From: Manduca sexta
Taxonomy: Eukaryota; Arthropoda; Insecta; Lepidoptera; Sphingidae
Direction of reading: 5' to 3'
DNA: 64,000 bases
Assembly (NCBI RefSeq): GCF_014839805.1
Contig: NC_051120.1
Span: 12,028,001-12,092,000 of the forward strand
The position numbers and the translations under genes are program-made. Below are positions 11,857-22,357 of this stretch, piece after piece. The notes below the pieces were generated by a model. The model was not told where the DNA came from. It saw only the letters and a program-made list of their open reading frames with translations, and searched no databases. Position 1 is the stretch's first letter. The number at the start of each line of letters is the position of its first letter.

Positions 11857-12829
11857 CAGAGATGGCGCTTTTGAACCAGCAACGAAATAAACCCAAGTTA
11901 TCTAATGTTAAAGTTTAAAATAGCGCCACCTAGCGTCGGGCTTTATAACTAATTGTAGGGAAACAATGCGTGTTTTTATTATTTAGCTTTATAATTTTTA
12001 CATAAGAATTTTAGGAATTGGATTTGTCATCATACGATCACAAAATTTACATCTCTTTTAAGCAGGGGAAAATTCTTATTAATTACTTACTCATAATCAA
12101 CAAATTTAACTTTTTACATACCTTAAGCAGATGTGGATCTCTCTCAGCAGCGTCCAGCAACGATTCCCCTTCACTAAGCCACGCGACAAAGTTCTCGAGA
12201 GAGCGGTCGAAGTTCTGCAGCGATGATACTGCTGAATGCAGTGCTTTACCGCGGGCGACGATGCTGTAAAAGCAAAATATTTAGCGTACACGAAAATTTA
12301 CGTAGCACGACATCTTGCGGCGATATACGAGACTGTACGCTCAAGAATGACGCCCTCTAGCAGGAACACAGAGAATTTTGTAAGCACAAAGATGTCTTGA
12401 GAAACTTATACAAATGGATAATATTAAATAAAAAATGAATAGTTGTTCTTTTTATACATTAAATATACTGCAAATAAAGTAATAATGTAAAGCCTAAAAA
12501 ATACATATATACTACATTTACCGATGCAATATTAACATATTTTATACAGCAACGTAACAACATTTTTCAAGTCACGTATGCAAAACACAGATGGCGCTGT
12601 ATAATTTTACCCGACATTACTATTTAAGACAGCGTTGTAAAGTAAAAGGTGTCACGAACTGTTGCAATATATTGAAGTACACAAAAGTTTACTTAAAGAC
12701 ATCACAACTACACCATAGGTAGTTTACCGAACACGTAAACACAACGCGAAGTGGCAACATTTGAATCATACTCCGTATCTCACAGGTGGCGCCGTCAAAT
12801 ATTTTTGAAGTTACTCAATAGATGGCGTT
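11857..12829. promoter_or_regulatory. Cluster of AGATGGCGC / CTCF-like motifs around exon c
   Basis: Six related motifs occur within 973 bp. AGAGATGGCGCT is at about 11858-11869 and TAGCGCCACCTAGCG at 11921-11935 (reverse: CTAGGTGGCGCTA). GACGCCCTCTAGCAGG is at 12349-12364 (reverse: CCTGCTAGAGGGCGTC). CACAGATGGCGCTG, CACAGGTGGCGCCGTC and AATAGATGGCGTTA are at about 12586-12599, 12781-12796 and 12817-12830. The reverse form at 12349 closely matches the insulator-protein CTCF consensus CCASYAGRKGGCRS. Binding is inferred only. Confidence 0.4.
12122..12263 (-). CDS. Dys: Dystrophin internal exon c (rod domain, start of repeat 23)
   Basis: This 142-bp exon has acceptor TTTTACAG (AG at 12264-12265) and donor CTTAAG|GTATGT (GT at 12120-12121). 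One base completes the serine codon split with exon b, and the exon ends in phase 0. It codes SIVARGKALHSAVSSL, then QNFDRSLENFVAWLSEGESLL and DAAERDPHLLK. The core F-x-x-(S/D)-LE-(N/K)-F-(V/L)-AWL-(S/T)-E-(A/G)-E matches human repeat 23 (FPLDLEKFLAWLTEAET), including the invariant AWL. The next exon, toward the C-terminus, should carry the end of repeat 23 and repeat 24, hinge 4 and then the WW domain. I do not see it in 1-12121, so the following intron exceeds 12.1 kb. Several CTCF-like motifs lie close to this exon. Confidence 0.93.
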
Positions 12830-12865
12830 AAATTAAAAATAGACTCATCCACTTTAAAACCTCAC
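12264..12865 (-). other. Dystrophin intron between exons b and c (602 bp)
   Basis: The minus-strand donor is GTGAGG and the acceptor is TTTTACAG. A possible branch point, CTAAAT, lies about 20 bases before the acceptor. The intron carries several copies of an AGATGGCGC-like motif, listed separately. No repeat family is seen. Confidence 0.85.
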
Positions 12866-13020
12866 CTATTGTTCAGCTCGTTGTATCTATGATTGATGGC
12901 CTCAGTGGAGCGTTTGATGCGCGAGGTGTCATCATTGCGGTAGACTGCAATGAGACGCTGTGTCAGCTGGCCGAATAACTCGATCTGGTGTTTGTACTGA
13001 TGCACTTCAGCGTGGAATGA
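12866..13020 (-). CDS. Dys: Dystrophin internal exon b (rod domain, end of repeat 22)
   Basis: This 155-bp exon follows exon a across a 1,567-bp intron. The acceptor is TTCATTCCAG, with AG at 13021-13022, and the donor is AATAG|GTGAG at 12864-12865. Phase is 0 in and 2 out. It codes SFHAEVHQYKHQIELFGQ, then a stretch with LIAVYRNDDTSRIKRSTEAI, then NHRYNELNN. The DDT-R-(K/R)-x3-E-x-IN pattern matches human dystrophin DDTRKVHMITENINASW, the helix C of repeat 22. An in-frame run-on extends past both splice sites, so exon limits rest on the splice consensus and on the alignment. No membrane or catalytic motif is expected; this is a structural coiled-coil segment. Confidence 0.93.
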
Positions 13021-14587
13021 CTGGAATGAAATATCTAGGTTAAAAATAGTGAAATATGGAGGATTATTAATAGGTATTAGTGGTATTGGATAAGGGTTTA
13101 TGGTGGGTTTAAGCACTATACAAATGCTAAAATGTTAAACGTGTAAACTACCTCGCACATTCTAGTGACACCGGGGTCACCTTTTTTTTAAGCCAGAAAT
13201 TTTATTAATGAAACGCTGTATGATTTACTTTAATATATTAATCATAAAGCTCAGTAATTGAACCATCTATCTTTAAATCGCGATTTAACCAACCTTGTGT
13301 AAACTTAGAAGAAAAACCGGTGCTATACAAAACGTAGAAATTAACAATTCTGTTTCGTACCACAACTGCTTAAGACCCAAATTCAAACTACAAAGACATT
13401 ATACAAGTTAACCACGTCCTGAAGTCCTCACCTACATTCCTAAGTCTCCTCAGGTGAGGTACAATGTAAAGTTACTTCAAGTTGTCGTAAATCGTGGTTA
13501 ATTGGCGCCGGAGGGAAGGAGGGCGCCCCACAAATTCCTCATTACATATTCACACAGGGTTACTCGTTCTATTATGCTCTGTAGCGTTTGTGTTTAATTA
13601 TAGCTCGGTCATGTAAACTTGTATTATTGTTCGCAACCCTTTGCAATAGAGCTGTATGCGAAAAATTTAAATGAATTTAATTTATTAGCAAATAAGGAAA
13701 GTTCAAAATTAAGAAATAAAGATTTCCCTCGGCTCGTATTCTTTGCACGGCACAAAAGCGTAATATTTCTTTTGTCCAAAATTTGCTTCTCTTTTTTTCG
13801 AGTTTATATTCTAAAACGGCTGCCATAACATTTATTTTAGGACGTCGCAAGTCATATCACAAAAAATAACAATCAATTTATTTCAAACACTCACGTTTAC
13901 AGTTTGAAAAAATCTTCAATATAACAACAGAAAATATATATAGCAGCGGGTAATAGGTTTGATTCTGCAACACACGACGGGCAACATATGACCCGCCCGT
14001 GTCCGTAATGGGACGATTTTCCCACAATAGTTTTCGCTTCTTACGCCCATTTGTTTTACGACCGATTCTATTGATGTTGTTTACTTTTTCATTTGGGGAA
14101 GTGATTTACTTCTACATCTTCTTTGCGGAATACATTTTTATTAAACATTTGTTTGTTTTGGCGATGAAGAACTTGTGGAGTAGGTTATTAGTTTCACAGA
14201 TTGCTAAGATTTGAAAAAGCGACTTGCCCAAGACAACCTCTTTATTATATTATTGGTCACTAATTAGTATTATGCCAACATTGTTAGTGCGGGGCTGAAG
14301 ATTGAAGCCTTTGGTAGTAGGTATTATGATGTATATTAAAATAAATATCCAGATTGAGCTTATTTCTGTGCCGTGCAGCATTTTGCAGCTCAAAATTCAG
14401 GGTAGAGCTATTGTTTCTAGCTTATTCTCGCACTAAACTTCGATGATTAACATCTTTGACTATTTGGACTTTATTTATTTTTACTTCGTACAATATTTCA
14501 TAGACGGCCTTAATGCCATGTATAATCTTTACCAATCAACTAACATAATACAAGAACGTACGAGTATTTTATAATTAATAGCAATAC
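13021..14587 (-). other. Dystrophin intron between exons a and b (1,567 bp)
   Basis: The minus-strand donor is GTATTG and the acceptor is CATTCCAG. The intron is AT-rich with one GC-rich patch near 13501-13530, containing two GGCGCC palindromes and a GGAGGGCGCC stretch. I see no repeat family and no extra exon in it. The short plus-strand open frames at 13619-14214 look like chance openings in AT-rich DNA. Confidence 0.85.
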
Positions 14588-14799
14588 CTTCTGTTCCCGA
14601 AGCTGCATCTCAAGTACATCAGCAGTGTGTCCAGGCGGCGGCATGGCTGCCAGCCGCGTTTCCATGCGCGAGAGCCAAGCGTCAGCGTCGCGCCTGCGCG
14701 CCTCGTACCGCTGCGAGTCACCAAGCATCGCGTCCAGCTGCGCCTTGCGCTGGAGCACCCGAGCATTCGCTTCATCCCAGTGCTCGCGGAGCGCTGTTA
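14588..14799 (-). CDS. Dys: Dystrophin internal exon a (rod domain, repeat 22-like)
   Basis: Dystrophin links cortical actin to the membrane dystroglycan complex in muscle and neurons; this exon codes part of its triple-helical spectrin rod. The minus strand reads through 212 bp with acceptor TTGTTACAG at 14800-14808 and donor AAG|GTATTG after 14588. Phase is 1 at entry (two bases complete a codon) and 0 at exit. The 70 full codons contain HWDEANARVLQRKAQLDAML, then DADAWLSRMETRLAAMPPPG and LEMQLREQK. This lines up without gaps with human dystrophin repeat 22 (QWDEVQEHLQNRRQQLNEML, then a K/R-rich helix and a proline/glycine-bearing turn). The conserved helix-A tryptophan of spectrin repeats is the W of HWDEA. 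The exon is strongly GC-rich against AT-rich flanks. Its overlapping plus-strand open frames are shadows. Utrophin-type is the only close alternative, and insects have a single dystrophin/utrophin gene. Confidence 0.93.
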
Positions 14800-14919
14800 C
14801 TGTAACAATAATATGGGAATATTAATAATTATTCATTTTAGGAATATGAAATATGAATTTATTAGGAATAGAATGCATCAGTGGTGCATTTGTATCGGTT
14901 AAGCTGTAATACCGCTTTG

Positions 14920-15100
14920 AGGTTCCAGATTCAGAATCCAGTTTTCTAATTAGTAAGACGCCAAAGTTTGGTATAGATGCCCGATATGGCGATCCGCTCG
15001 CCCTATCACATCATGGGACCGAAAACAGGTGTCGAATATTGGGTGCCTAGCTTCCACGTCTGCCTACACCTTTGGCGATAAAGGCGTGATTTGTCATTGT
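14920..15100 (+). repeat. SINE family G, copy 2
   Basis: The 5' part is degenerate. The body has GATGCCCGATATGGCGATC, CGCCCTATCACATCATGGGAC and a 3' end CCTTTGGCGATAAAGGCGTGA. It lies in the intron about 120 bp upstream of exon a's acceptor. Confidence 0.78.
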
Positions 15101-15749
15101 AATGTGTATCTTGTAGTTATGAATGTTGGGTTAAAAATAAAATATATTATTACTCGTATATAGGTAAAAAGTTTCATTTCAATCAGGATCCAAAATACGA
15201 AACCGATGTCACTCCTTATATAATTGAGTAAATCTGTTATAGTGGTCACACGCAACTGTATCAAGATTTGTATATTCTTGTCCAAGTCATGAAGTACAAA
15301 ATTTGCTTGACGTCAAAGGTATGTTTTGTCTACATTTAAAGGCAAAATTTAAAACTCTGTCCATAACTAAGATGAAACCATTAGCTCTCGAGATTCTGAA
15401 CAATTTATACTCCTAAATACATAAACAATAATCAGTGAAACTCATTGAACAATTGTTATCTAAATCAAAGCGATGTTCAAGTTATCTCCAAATGTATTGT
15501 TTAAAACTTTTTTAATATAATGCCGTTGCCTTTGTAAAGTTCCTAAACAATTTCCATTTCTCCCGAGAGATGTCACATTTACGTAAATGGAAAATATTTG
15601 TAACGTTAATTAATTTTAATAATTCATTACGGTTAATTAATAAATCATGCAAGGATGATCTAGCGGAAGTGAGGAATGGTGCCACCGAATACGAAGTATT
15701 TGATTTGATCTTTCATTTACTTATTATTCGTTAAATGCCTAAAAGCTTA

Positions 15750-15940
15750 TCATCATTCATCATCATTCCATTTCCATTCCAGCCCTTGAATCGTCCACTG
15801 CTGGACATAGGCCTCCCCCATTGAGCGCCACAGGGACTGGTTCTGGGCCGCCCTCATCCATCGGACTCCGGCGACTCTCACCAGATCGTCGGTCCACCTC
15901 GTGGGGGGCCTGCCTACGCTGCGTCTCCGTCTCCCTAAAA
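15750..15940 (-). mobile_element. RTE-like LINE 3' end fragment
   Basis: This is a block well known in lepidopteran genomes, reading on the plus strand CATCATCATTCC, CCACTGCTGGACATAGGCC, TCGTCGGTCCACCTCGTGG and GGCCTGCCTACGCTGCGTCT. As a LINE 3' region it reads on the minus strand and ends in (GATGAT)n-type repeats. There is no reverse transcriptase here, so it is a dead 5'-truncated copy. Confidence 0.75.
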
Positions 15941-16200
15941 CCTTATAAGACTTTTAAATTTCTGAACATAAATTATTAATTCTGCTATACTGCTATGTTA
16001 GCATGGTAGAGGAAGGGCCTAAACCTTTTCTTTCGTTTTTACTTCTGTAGAAGAAACCCGTATCCAACAATGAAATGATGCAAGGCCTCTAGACAACGTG
16101 ACAGTTTGGTATATTTCCTATACCTGGTCAACATTTGCTAAGATATTTTTATCTAATCATGGAAAAACTACTATATTCCTAATATACTGTTTACATATTA

Positions 16201-16338
16201 TGTCTCAAGGAGACAAGCGCTGTGGATTCCCATACAGCATTTTGTTTTGTAAAGTTCTCTTAACAATTTGTAGGCGGTCGTATCGCCTACCATCAGACGA
16301 GAAGGGTGCTCGTCTCGCCACTCAAGTGCGATAAAAAA
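16201..16338 (+). repeat. Dispersed repeat family B, diverged copy
   Basis: The hallmark GGCGGTCGTATCGCCTACCATCAG, then CTCGTCTCGCC and an A-rich end, is present. The 5' part (TGTCTCAAGG...) is strongly diverged from the copy at 61410. Confidence 0.6.
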
Positions 16339-17665
16339 ATCCAAGATCGAGTTATATACAAAAATCTACCCACTTCCCAACTATATTGTTTACGTTACTT
16401 TTATTTAGTATACAGTTTTTCCCTAACAATTCAAAACTGTCCGTATTCAACCGCGATAGAGTTAGCTACGTCTAACTCTACTAAAATAGAGCCGGTAACA
16501 ATTGACGCACCAGCGCGAGGCGTCAATGTTTACGGGACTCAATAAACTATGCAAATAGTAGGGATGCGTCGCTGGCACAATGCACTACAGCCAGTGGAGC
16601 GGAATGCACACACGTGGACAAATGTTAGGAAATGGTTATTGTTTTGATGGATTTTAAATTTATAAGGATTCTACGCCAATATCATTTATTAATTTATTGC
16701 GTGGAATCTCATGTTTTCTTATACTGTTGCAGCAGTGACCGGTATGTAGAGTGGAATATAGACGGAATATCATCTGACAATTGTTTGATTAGTTCTAAAC
16801 AAGGAATTAGCAATAAAAAGTGTGCGATTGTATGTAAAAAGTAATTTCTGGAAATATTGGGCTGACACTGACACACATTGCCCACAACCCTTAGAAGCGT
16901 AAGATGCTTATTTAATTAGTTTTATTGCAAGAAAATACTTTTAGCGGAGTTGTGAGCAAAAGTTATTAATTAATTACTAATATTTTTTCAAATTAAACCT
17001 CTATTTATAGACATAATGTGTTTACTTATTTATATTTCGAATGTGTCTCATTTAACATTGAAATTATTTGAGTGTCACAAAAATTTCCACCAATTTTGAC
17101 AATATGATACATATACAAACACGCAATACAGCAAATACTTAAATCAAGTTTGAGTTATTTTTAATCAAATTTACCTTTCTTTACCTAACTATGACCTTAT
17201 TAATAAAATAACTTTGTCAAAATTAATTTAATATTAAGTTCACTACTTATAAAATATGTATTTACATCCACATTATCAAAACTGAAAAATCGCAATACTG
17301 ATTGATATTAACTCTATTTAGTTTAATGTAGATATATTTATCCGCGCGTGTATCCAATATGCAGGACTGAAACTCGTGCCGTCGCATTAGCATACCACCG
17401 TTTGTAATTATATGCTAAGTACTGTTGGTTTCACTATTCGAAACTCTATATTGGCACGTTGCTTATTTAGTAGCTGGAAAGGTAATAAAGTTTTAAATGC
17501 AATATATCATTCCAATAATATATTATCGCTTTGTTGACTTTAAACATGATAGTCCGGGCCCTATGAGAATATGCTTCGGTATCAAAATTAAGTTGGTAAT
17601 GATGTGTCGTCGTTCCAAATTAAAAATGTCCTATGTGTTTGTTGTGTAGGTGCACATGTATACAA

Positions 17666-17845
17666 TTACCATCCCTGTATTATATACTTTCTCATAGCTT
17701 CGAACGGTCTTTCAGATCAGTCAAATTGAGTGTTCAGGCTTTTGTCTAACTCGATGACGTGTGGGACGACTTCACATACATTTAAAATTGCTTACATACA
17801 ATTTTAGGTATGTAGGTTACCTCAAAATACATATTAAACATAGAA
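17666..17845 (-). repeat. SINE family A, very diverged copy
   Basis: It carries ACCATCCCTGTATTATATAC at the start and GACTTCACATACATTTAAAAT further in. These match the tail and middle of family A on the minus strand. The rest has decayed. Confidence 0.5.
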
Positions 17846-18754
17846 GAATTGTGTCAGACGTAATAACAAAATGATATCTACACCTCATAAAACTGCATTA
17901 TTCCATAAAAGTGTATTTAACTTAGTTCCTGACATATATAAAAAATTGCCAAAACCAATAAGACATTTGAAAGACATTAGTGACTATAAAAATAAATAAT
18001 TAAATTTTTTGCATGACAAATGTTATTACTGTTTGAACGATGATCTTGATGATGTTAATGTAAAGAATGTATTCTGTCTTCTCTAGAATGTTAAATTGTC
18101 ATAGCTGTTCTGTAATATAAATGTATAACACCTTAATCCTACCTGTGTACCACAATAAATATAATAAATATAAATAAGATTTTTAATTTGTAAAGACAAT
18201 ATTATGATCCCGGTTTATTGTGGGAAGGGGGAGGGGGTGAAGTCTAGGCGCTAGCACCCTCTATGTTCCAGTTTAGAAATACAAACTTACATTTATGTAC
18301 AATTTAGTACAAGCATATTACAATAGCAATATCAATTTACACACGAATACTTACCGTTAAAAATTAAGTAAAAAAAATGGTTAAAAATTAGAAAAGAGCA
18401 TTAATAAACACTTAAACAAGGTTAAAAATCCATTGTTACGGTAAATTGTTAGGGAAACAGAATTCGAACCTTTCAACAGGGCTCTCAGATACAATAGAGG
18501 GGCGCTTGTTTTGGACTCGGGGAAACCAGACCTGTCTGATAAATACAAAAATACATGTTATACGGGTTATACACAACATATATATACACAAATAAATATT
18601 AACAGGAAACAATTGCTAAAATCATATAAAGAGAAAGACCGAAAAACCGGCTGCTAGACATTAAGACACTGTGAGCTTATTATGCGTAGATCGGAACGTC
18701 AATAGCTTAAACAATTAAAAAAATTCTGTACTTGTAAAATGTAGGTAGATATTG

Positions 18755-18892
18755 TAATTTTCGGTTAACCAAAAACTCAGGGCGCACCCCGTGACCATGA
18801 AGGCTGCAGTCTTCGAAACGTCGGGAGAAAATTATAATATAAACAACCGCGATAAAACTCGTAAAATGTTTTATTTCAATGTCCAACATTCA
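18755..18892 (-). repeat. Repeat family F copy
   Basis: The minus strand reads ATTGAAATAAAACATTTTACGAG, then CGCGGTTGTTTATATTATAA, TTTTCTCCCGACGTTTCGAAGAC, TGCAGCCTTCATGGTCACGG and GGTGCGCCCTGAG. It is one of five family members and has the best-preserved 3' side. Confidence 0.7.
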
Positions 18893-18998
18893 TTAATCAT
18901 TATCCTCATGTGCGTTGGTAGAGTCCTTTATAACATTTACATTCATTTTATATTTAATTGAATTATAAACAATAACAAAAAGGTATCTTCTAACGTGA

Positions 18999-19078
18999 AA
19001 GACTAAGGCCTAAACTCTGTTAGTAGTGGAGGCGGCTTGTGCTCATCAGTGGACAATATATAATGTATTATATAAAAT
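18999..19078 (+). repeat. SINE family A, 3' fragment
   Basis: GACTAAGGCCTAAACTCT, GTGGAGGCGGC and CAGTGGACAATATATAATG match the last 80 bases of family A. Confidence 0.6.
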
Positions 19079-19395
19079 GTTTATAATACCGCCTGCAATT
19101 TTTGTTAAGGAAGTCAGAGCTCCAGCTTGAGGATTCTTGTAATAAATTAAACTCAGAAGATGACAGCAAATGTTGCATAAGCTTCACATGTACGTAATAT
19201 ACAGCTGCGTACTTAGATGGTAGAGTAACAAATTAGTCGAGGTACTGTACCAATGAAGGCGTACATCGCTTTAATATGGAAGGCGTGGTGTGACGCAGCG
19301 TCTTGAAACAACCGCGTACGTGCACTTACGTCACCTTGCAAGTGTATGTATCTACACCACATATGTACACAAGACATTTTTCCATCTCCAAATAA

Positions 19396-19645
19396 CCCAG
19401 TCGCAGCTCGGAGTCAGGAAGATAGCGGTGTGATATCCCCGTGCCTCGGAAAGCACGTAAAGCCGCGTGTCCTGCGTCTGATCTCACTCCGGTCATGTCG
19501 GATTGCCATCTCACCGGACTAGGAGAGTGAAGGAACAGAGAGTGCACCTTCGTATTGGGCACACACTTGTGCACTATAATATCTCCTGCGTACCTGGCTG
19601 ATCTCCGTTGACATAGATTGGTGTGATTATGGGATCCATTCATTC
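19396..19645 (+). repeat. Lepidopteran dispersed repeat fragment
   Basis: GTGCCTCGGAAAGCACGTAAAGCCG is followed by a block with GGTCATGTCGGATTGCC, AGAGTGCACC and TGCACTATAATATCTCC. I recognise both blocks as recurrent in moth and butterfly genomes, probably non-LTR retrotransposon or satellite-like sequence. The minus-strand 105-codon open frame here is a by-product of the repeat's GC content. The class is unproven. Confidence 0.5.
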
Positions 19646-19862
19646 ATGTATAGAAATTATTTTAAATACAATTTATTTGTGTGGAGTGGGTAGATTATTT
19701 TGTAGACAGGTTTAAATTTGACGAACAAGTGTTACGCGTGATGGTAAATGCTACTACAATAGAAAACGTAACAGACAATTTTTATGACACACAATTACAC
19801 TTTGATTGTTCTTGATCCTTATGCATTTTGGTATCAGTCTGCTAATGCTCGGTAATAACATT

Positions 19863-19926
19863 CTTATACTATTAATAATAGTATATTTGTATGTCTTAAT
19901 ACTATTAATAATAGTATATTTATATT
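19863..19926. repeat. Two tandem 32-bp units, each with a palindrome
   Basis: Two head-to-tail 32-base units at 19863-19894 and 19895-19926 each contain the inverted repeat TACTATTAATAATAGTA. They differ at a few positions. Confidence 0.85.
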
Positions 19927-19985
19927 CGCCATAAACATCAAACAATAACCACCGCCGTAAACAACGTGTCGAACCCGCCATAATA

Positions 19986-20095
19986 TATCCGAAATGGGAT
20001 CAGCCTATGTATATCCGAGGATCTCTAATCAGTGTGCACGGTCTGCACCTCACTCCACTTACACACGGTGTAGTGGAATCACCTTGCCATAACAA
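19986..20095 (+). repeat. Repeat family C, partial copy
   Basis: GGGATCAGCCTATGTATATCC and CACTCCACTTACACACGGTG match the middle and end of family C. The interior with the GTCGAC motif is lost. Confidence 0.6.
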
Positions 20096-20394
20096 TATAA
20101 AACAACAGATAAATATAATCATACATATTACATATATATACAGTCCCGTCGACTCGCACTAAGACTGCTCAATTCGTTCCAGTGCTAAGAGCCATAAACA
20201 TAATTAATGAAGTTGCGCGGAACATAGATATCTTTAATTGTACACTGGCGGAATTCATAAGGGTAACTATAGAAACTATAACCAATAATGTATCGACCAT
20301 AATGAAATAACTATGCATAACTATTTGTATCTGAATTGGCTTTATGACAATGTAAATATAATCGCATTGGGTGTAACTCCTGTAAGATTATATT

Positions 20395-20432
20395 TAATAA
20401 ATAAATAAATAAATAAATAAAATAAATAAATA
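20395..20432 (+). repeat. (TAAA)n microsatellite
   Basis: About nine AAAT/TAAA units occur with one 1-base slip in the middle. Confidence 0.9.
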
Positions 20433-20994
20433 TTCATACCATATACTATCGGCGATCTAAAGAAATACAATAAAATAAGAGAGTGACTATTTCCTGTAAG
20501 CAACAACCATTTAATCCAAAACCCCCAAATCATGCTTACAAGGGCTTGCCACGAGCTCCACTTCGGAACCACTAATGCACAATGACGCTAGACAATGACG
20601 CGACATGACGAGCGACTTTCTGGATTGTCAATTATTCCACAAAATTGCACAAAATACAATGAAATCGTCTTTCAGGGGTTGTTTTAAACTTCTTCTTCTA
20701 GATATTAGAAATCCAAGAGCGTGTGGAGATGACTGAATATTGGTTAGAAGTGATAAAGGTAGTACATAAATCGTTGGAGTGATTTGAATTAAATTTAGTA
20801 CATCAAACACCCTTCTACTATTGGACTAACTAAATATTTGGCCTAGTTTTATCGAAAATAAAGAATGGGTCTTTTATTCAGGGTTTTATTCAAGCGCGCC
20901 TGATTGATATCAGCACCTTCTGGAGCTGTATTCCTAAAAAATAAATTGCTAAAAAACTGCTTTTTCGCTCTTCTACTGCTGAAAAGGTACGTGG

Positions 20995-21072
20995 CCCTAG
21001 TTTACCACGCTGGTCTAGTGCGAAATGGCAGACTTCACATACCTCTAAACTCTTATGAAGAATTCTTTGGAT
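20995..21072 (-). repeat. SINE family A, internal fragment
   Basis: TTTACCACGCTGGTCTAGTGCG and GCAGACTTCACATACCTCTAA match the middle of family A on the minus strand. Confidence 0.6.
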
Positions 21073-21404
21073 TCTTTACTTCGGAAAGAAACGAAAGAAT
21101 TATGTTAAAAATATTATTATCTTATAACAAGTTATTTACTTGACTAACTTATTCTAAGTTATATTGCGAGCGTAATTAATTAATATGTAGTTATGCGTAT
21201 CGCTAACATAAGTTAGTGAAAACAATAAAGTTATAGCTATATAAACTTAGTTAGCGTAACAGTATACTGTTATAGAACCCTTCTGTTTGTCTTGGAATCA
21301 ACTAATTAGATTAAGGGGTTAGTTTCTCTGAAATTTAAACTTGTCAGTTAGACTCAAAATGAATTAGTAACTATATGTACATACATAAAATAACTAGTGG
21401 ACGG

Positions 21405-21572
21405 AATAAGACTAAACATCTCCTGTCTCAGGATGGCGAGCACAATGGAATATCAAACAATACTTAGTAATTCAATGTGTTAGATGGTGTTTCTACTGTT
21501 TAGCGGCGGTCGTATCGCTTACCATCAGGCCGAACGACGAGCTCATCTTGTCATTCAAAGCAGTAAAAAATA
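21405..21572 (+). repeat. Dispersed repeat family B, copy
   Basis: CATCTCCTGTCTCAGGATGGC, GGTGTTTCTACTGTTTAGCGG, GGTCGTATCGCTTACCATCAGG and TCATTCAAAGCAGTAAAAAA occur in order. The A-rich 3' end suggests a retroposed element. Confidence 0.75.
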
Positions 21573-22017
21573 TATATTATTATTATTTTCTAAAAGCCAC
21601 ACTTAGTCCTAGTCCTTAAGATTATTGAATTCCATCAAACTTTATTCGTCATAAAAAGTTTCATCGGCTCATTGCCGCCACGAAAGCTTTATTCTGTTTC
21701 CATCAGTCATCCGTCTACTACTCATTTCAGCCTTTCTTATTACGTCTTAGTACGGCGACTGAATTTCCAGCGTGATTGAAAAAATATAAAAATAATCACG
21801 CCAGTAACATGCCAGTGACAAATAAATTAAGTTGCGCGTCGAGTGAGACAAGCCACAGGGTCGGCATAGCAAACCGACAGCAAATAAATTATTATTTTGA
21901 TTTAACGTTACAATTACTGAGTAGACTTATGTGTCTATGTGACGGAGTTAGCTATCTGCAGTGTCTTGAAATATGAAGCTATAGGCGGTTATGCACGAAC
22001 ATGCTCATCTCTTCATT

Positions 22018-22357
22018 TAATAATAATAAATAATAATATCAGCCCTGTATAATATTGTCCCACTGCTGGGCACGGGCCTCCTCTACTACTGAGAGGGATT
22101 AGGCTTTAGTCTACCACGCTGGTCTAGTGCGGATTGGTAGACTGCACACACCCTCAAAACTCCTATAGAGAACTTCTCAGATGTGCAGGTTTCCTCACGA
22201 TGTTTTCCTTCACGGTTAAAGCAAGCGAATAATATAATTATTCACAAAGAATACACACATATTTTTAGAAAAGTCAAAGGTGTGTGCCCTAGGGTTTTGA
22301 GCCTATATTCGTCTCAGCAATCCATTCCCCACCCAAGGAGACTATCGCCGCTGATCC
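22018..22357 (-). repeat. SINE family A, full-length copy 3
   Basis: This is a complete minus-strand copy with tail-side TAATATCAGCCCTGTATAAT at the left and the head GCGGCGATAGTCTCCTTGGG at the right. Flanking CTTCATT at 22011-22017 and 22358-22364 is a plausible short target-site duplication. Confidence 0.85.

Larger units (their letters stand above)
1..12121 (-). other. Dystrophin intron downstream of exon c (partial, >12.1 kb)
   Basis: The intron starts at the GTATGT donor at 12116-12121 and runs off the left edge of the window. I looked for the expected remainder of repeat 23 and repeat 24 on the minus strand and did not find it. Named repeats inside are listed separately. The stretches 180-2121, 5008-5955, 8131-8897, 8936-10221 and 10700-11856 hold nothing I can name. 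There are modest GC-rich patches at 425-525, 8390-8460, 9140-9290 and 11300-11350 with no convincing splice-bounded coding frame. Confidence 0.75.

Noticed and set aside
14625..14902. Plus-strand open frames across 14625-14902
   Set aside because: They are shadows of dystrophin exon a, whose minus-strand frame aligns to the protein family.
19326..19643. 105-codon minus-strand open frame
   Set aside because: It coincides with a known-type lepidopteran repeat block, and its cysteine/arginine-rich composition follows the repeat's GC content.
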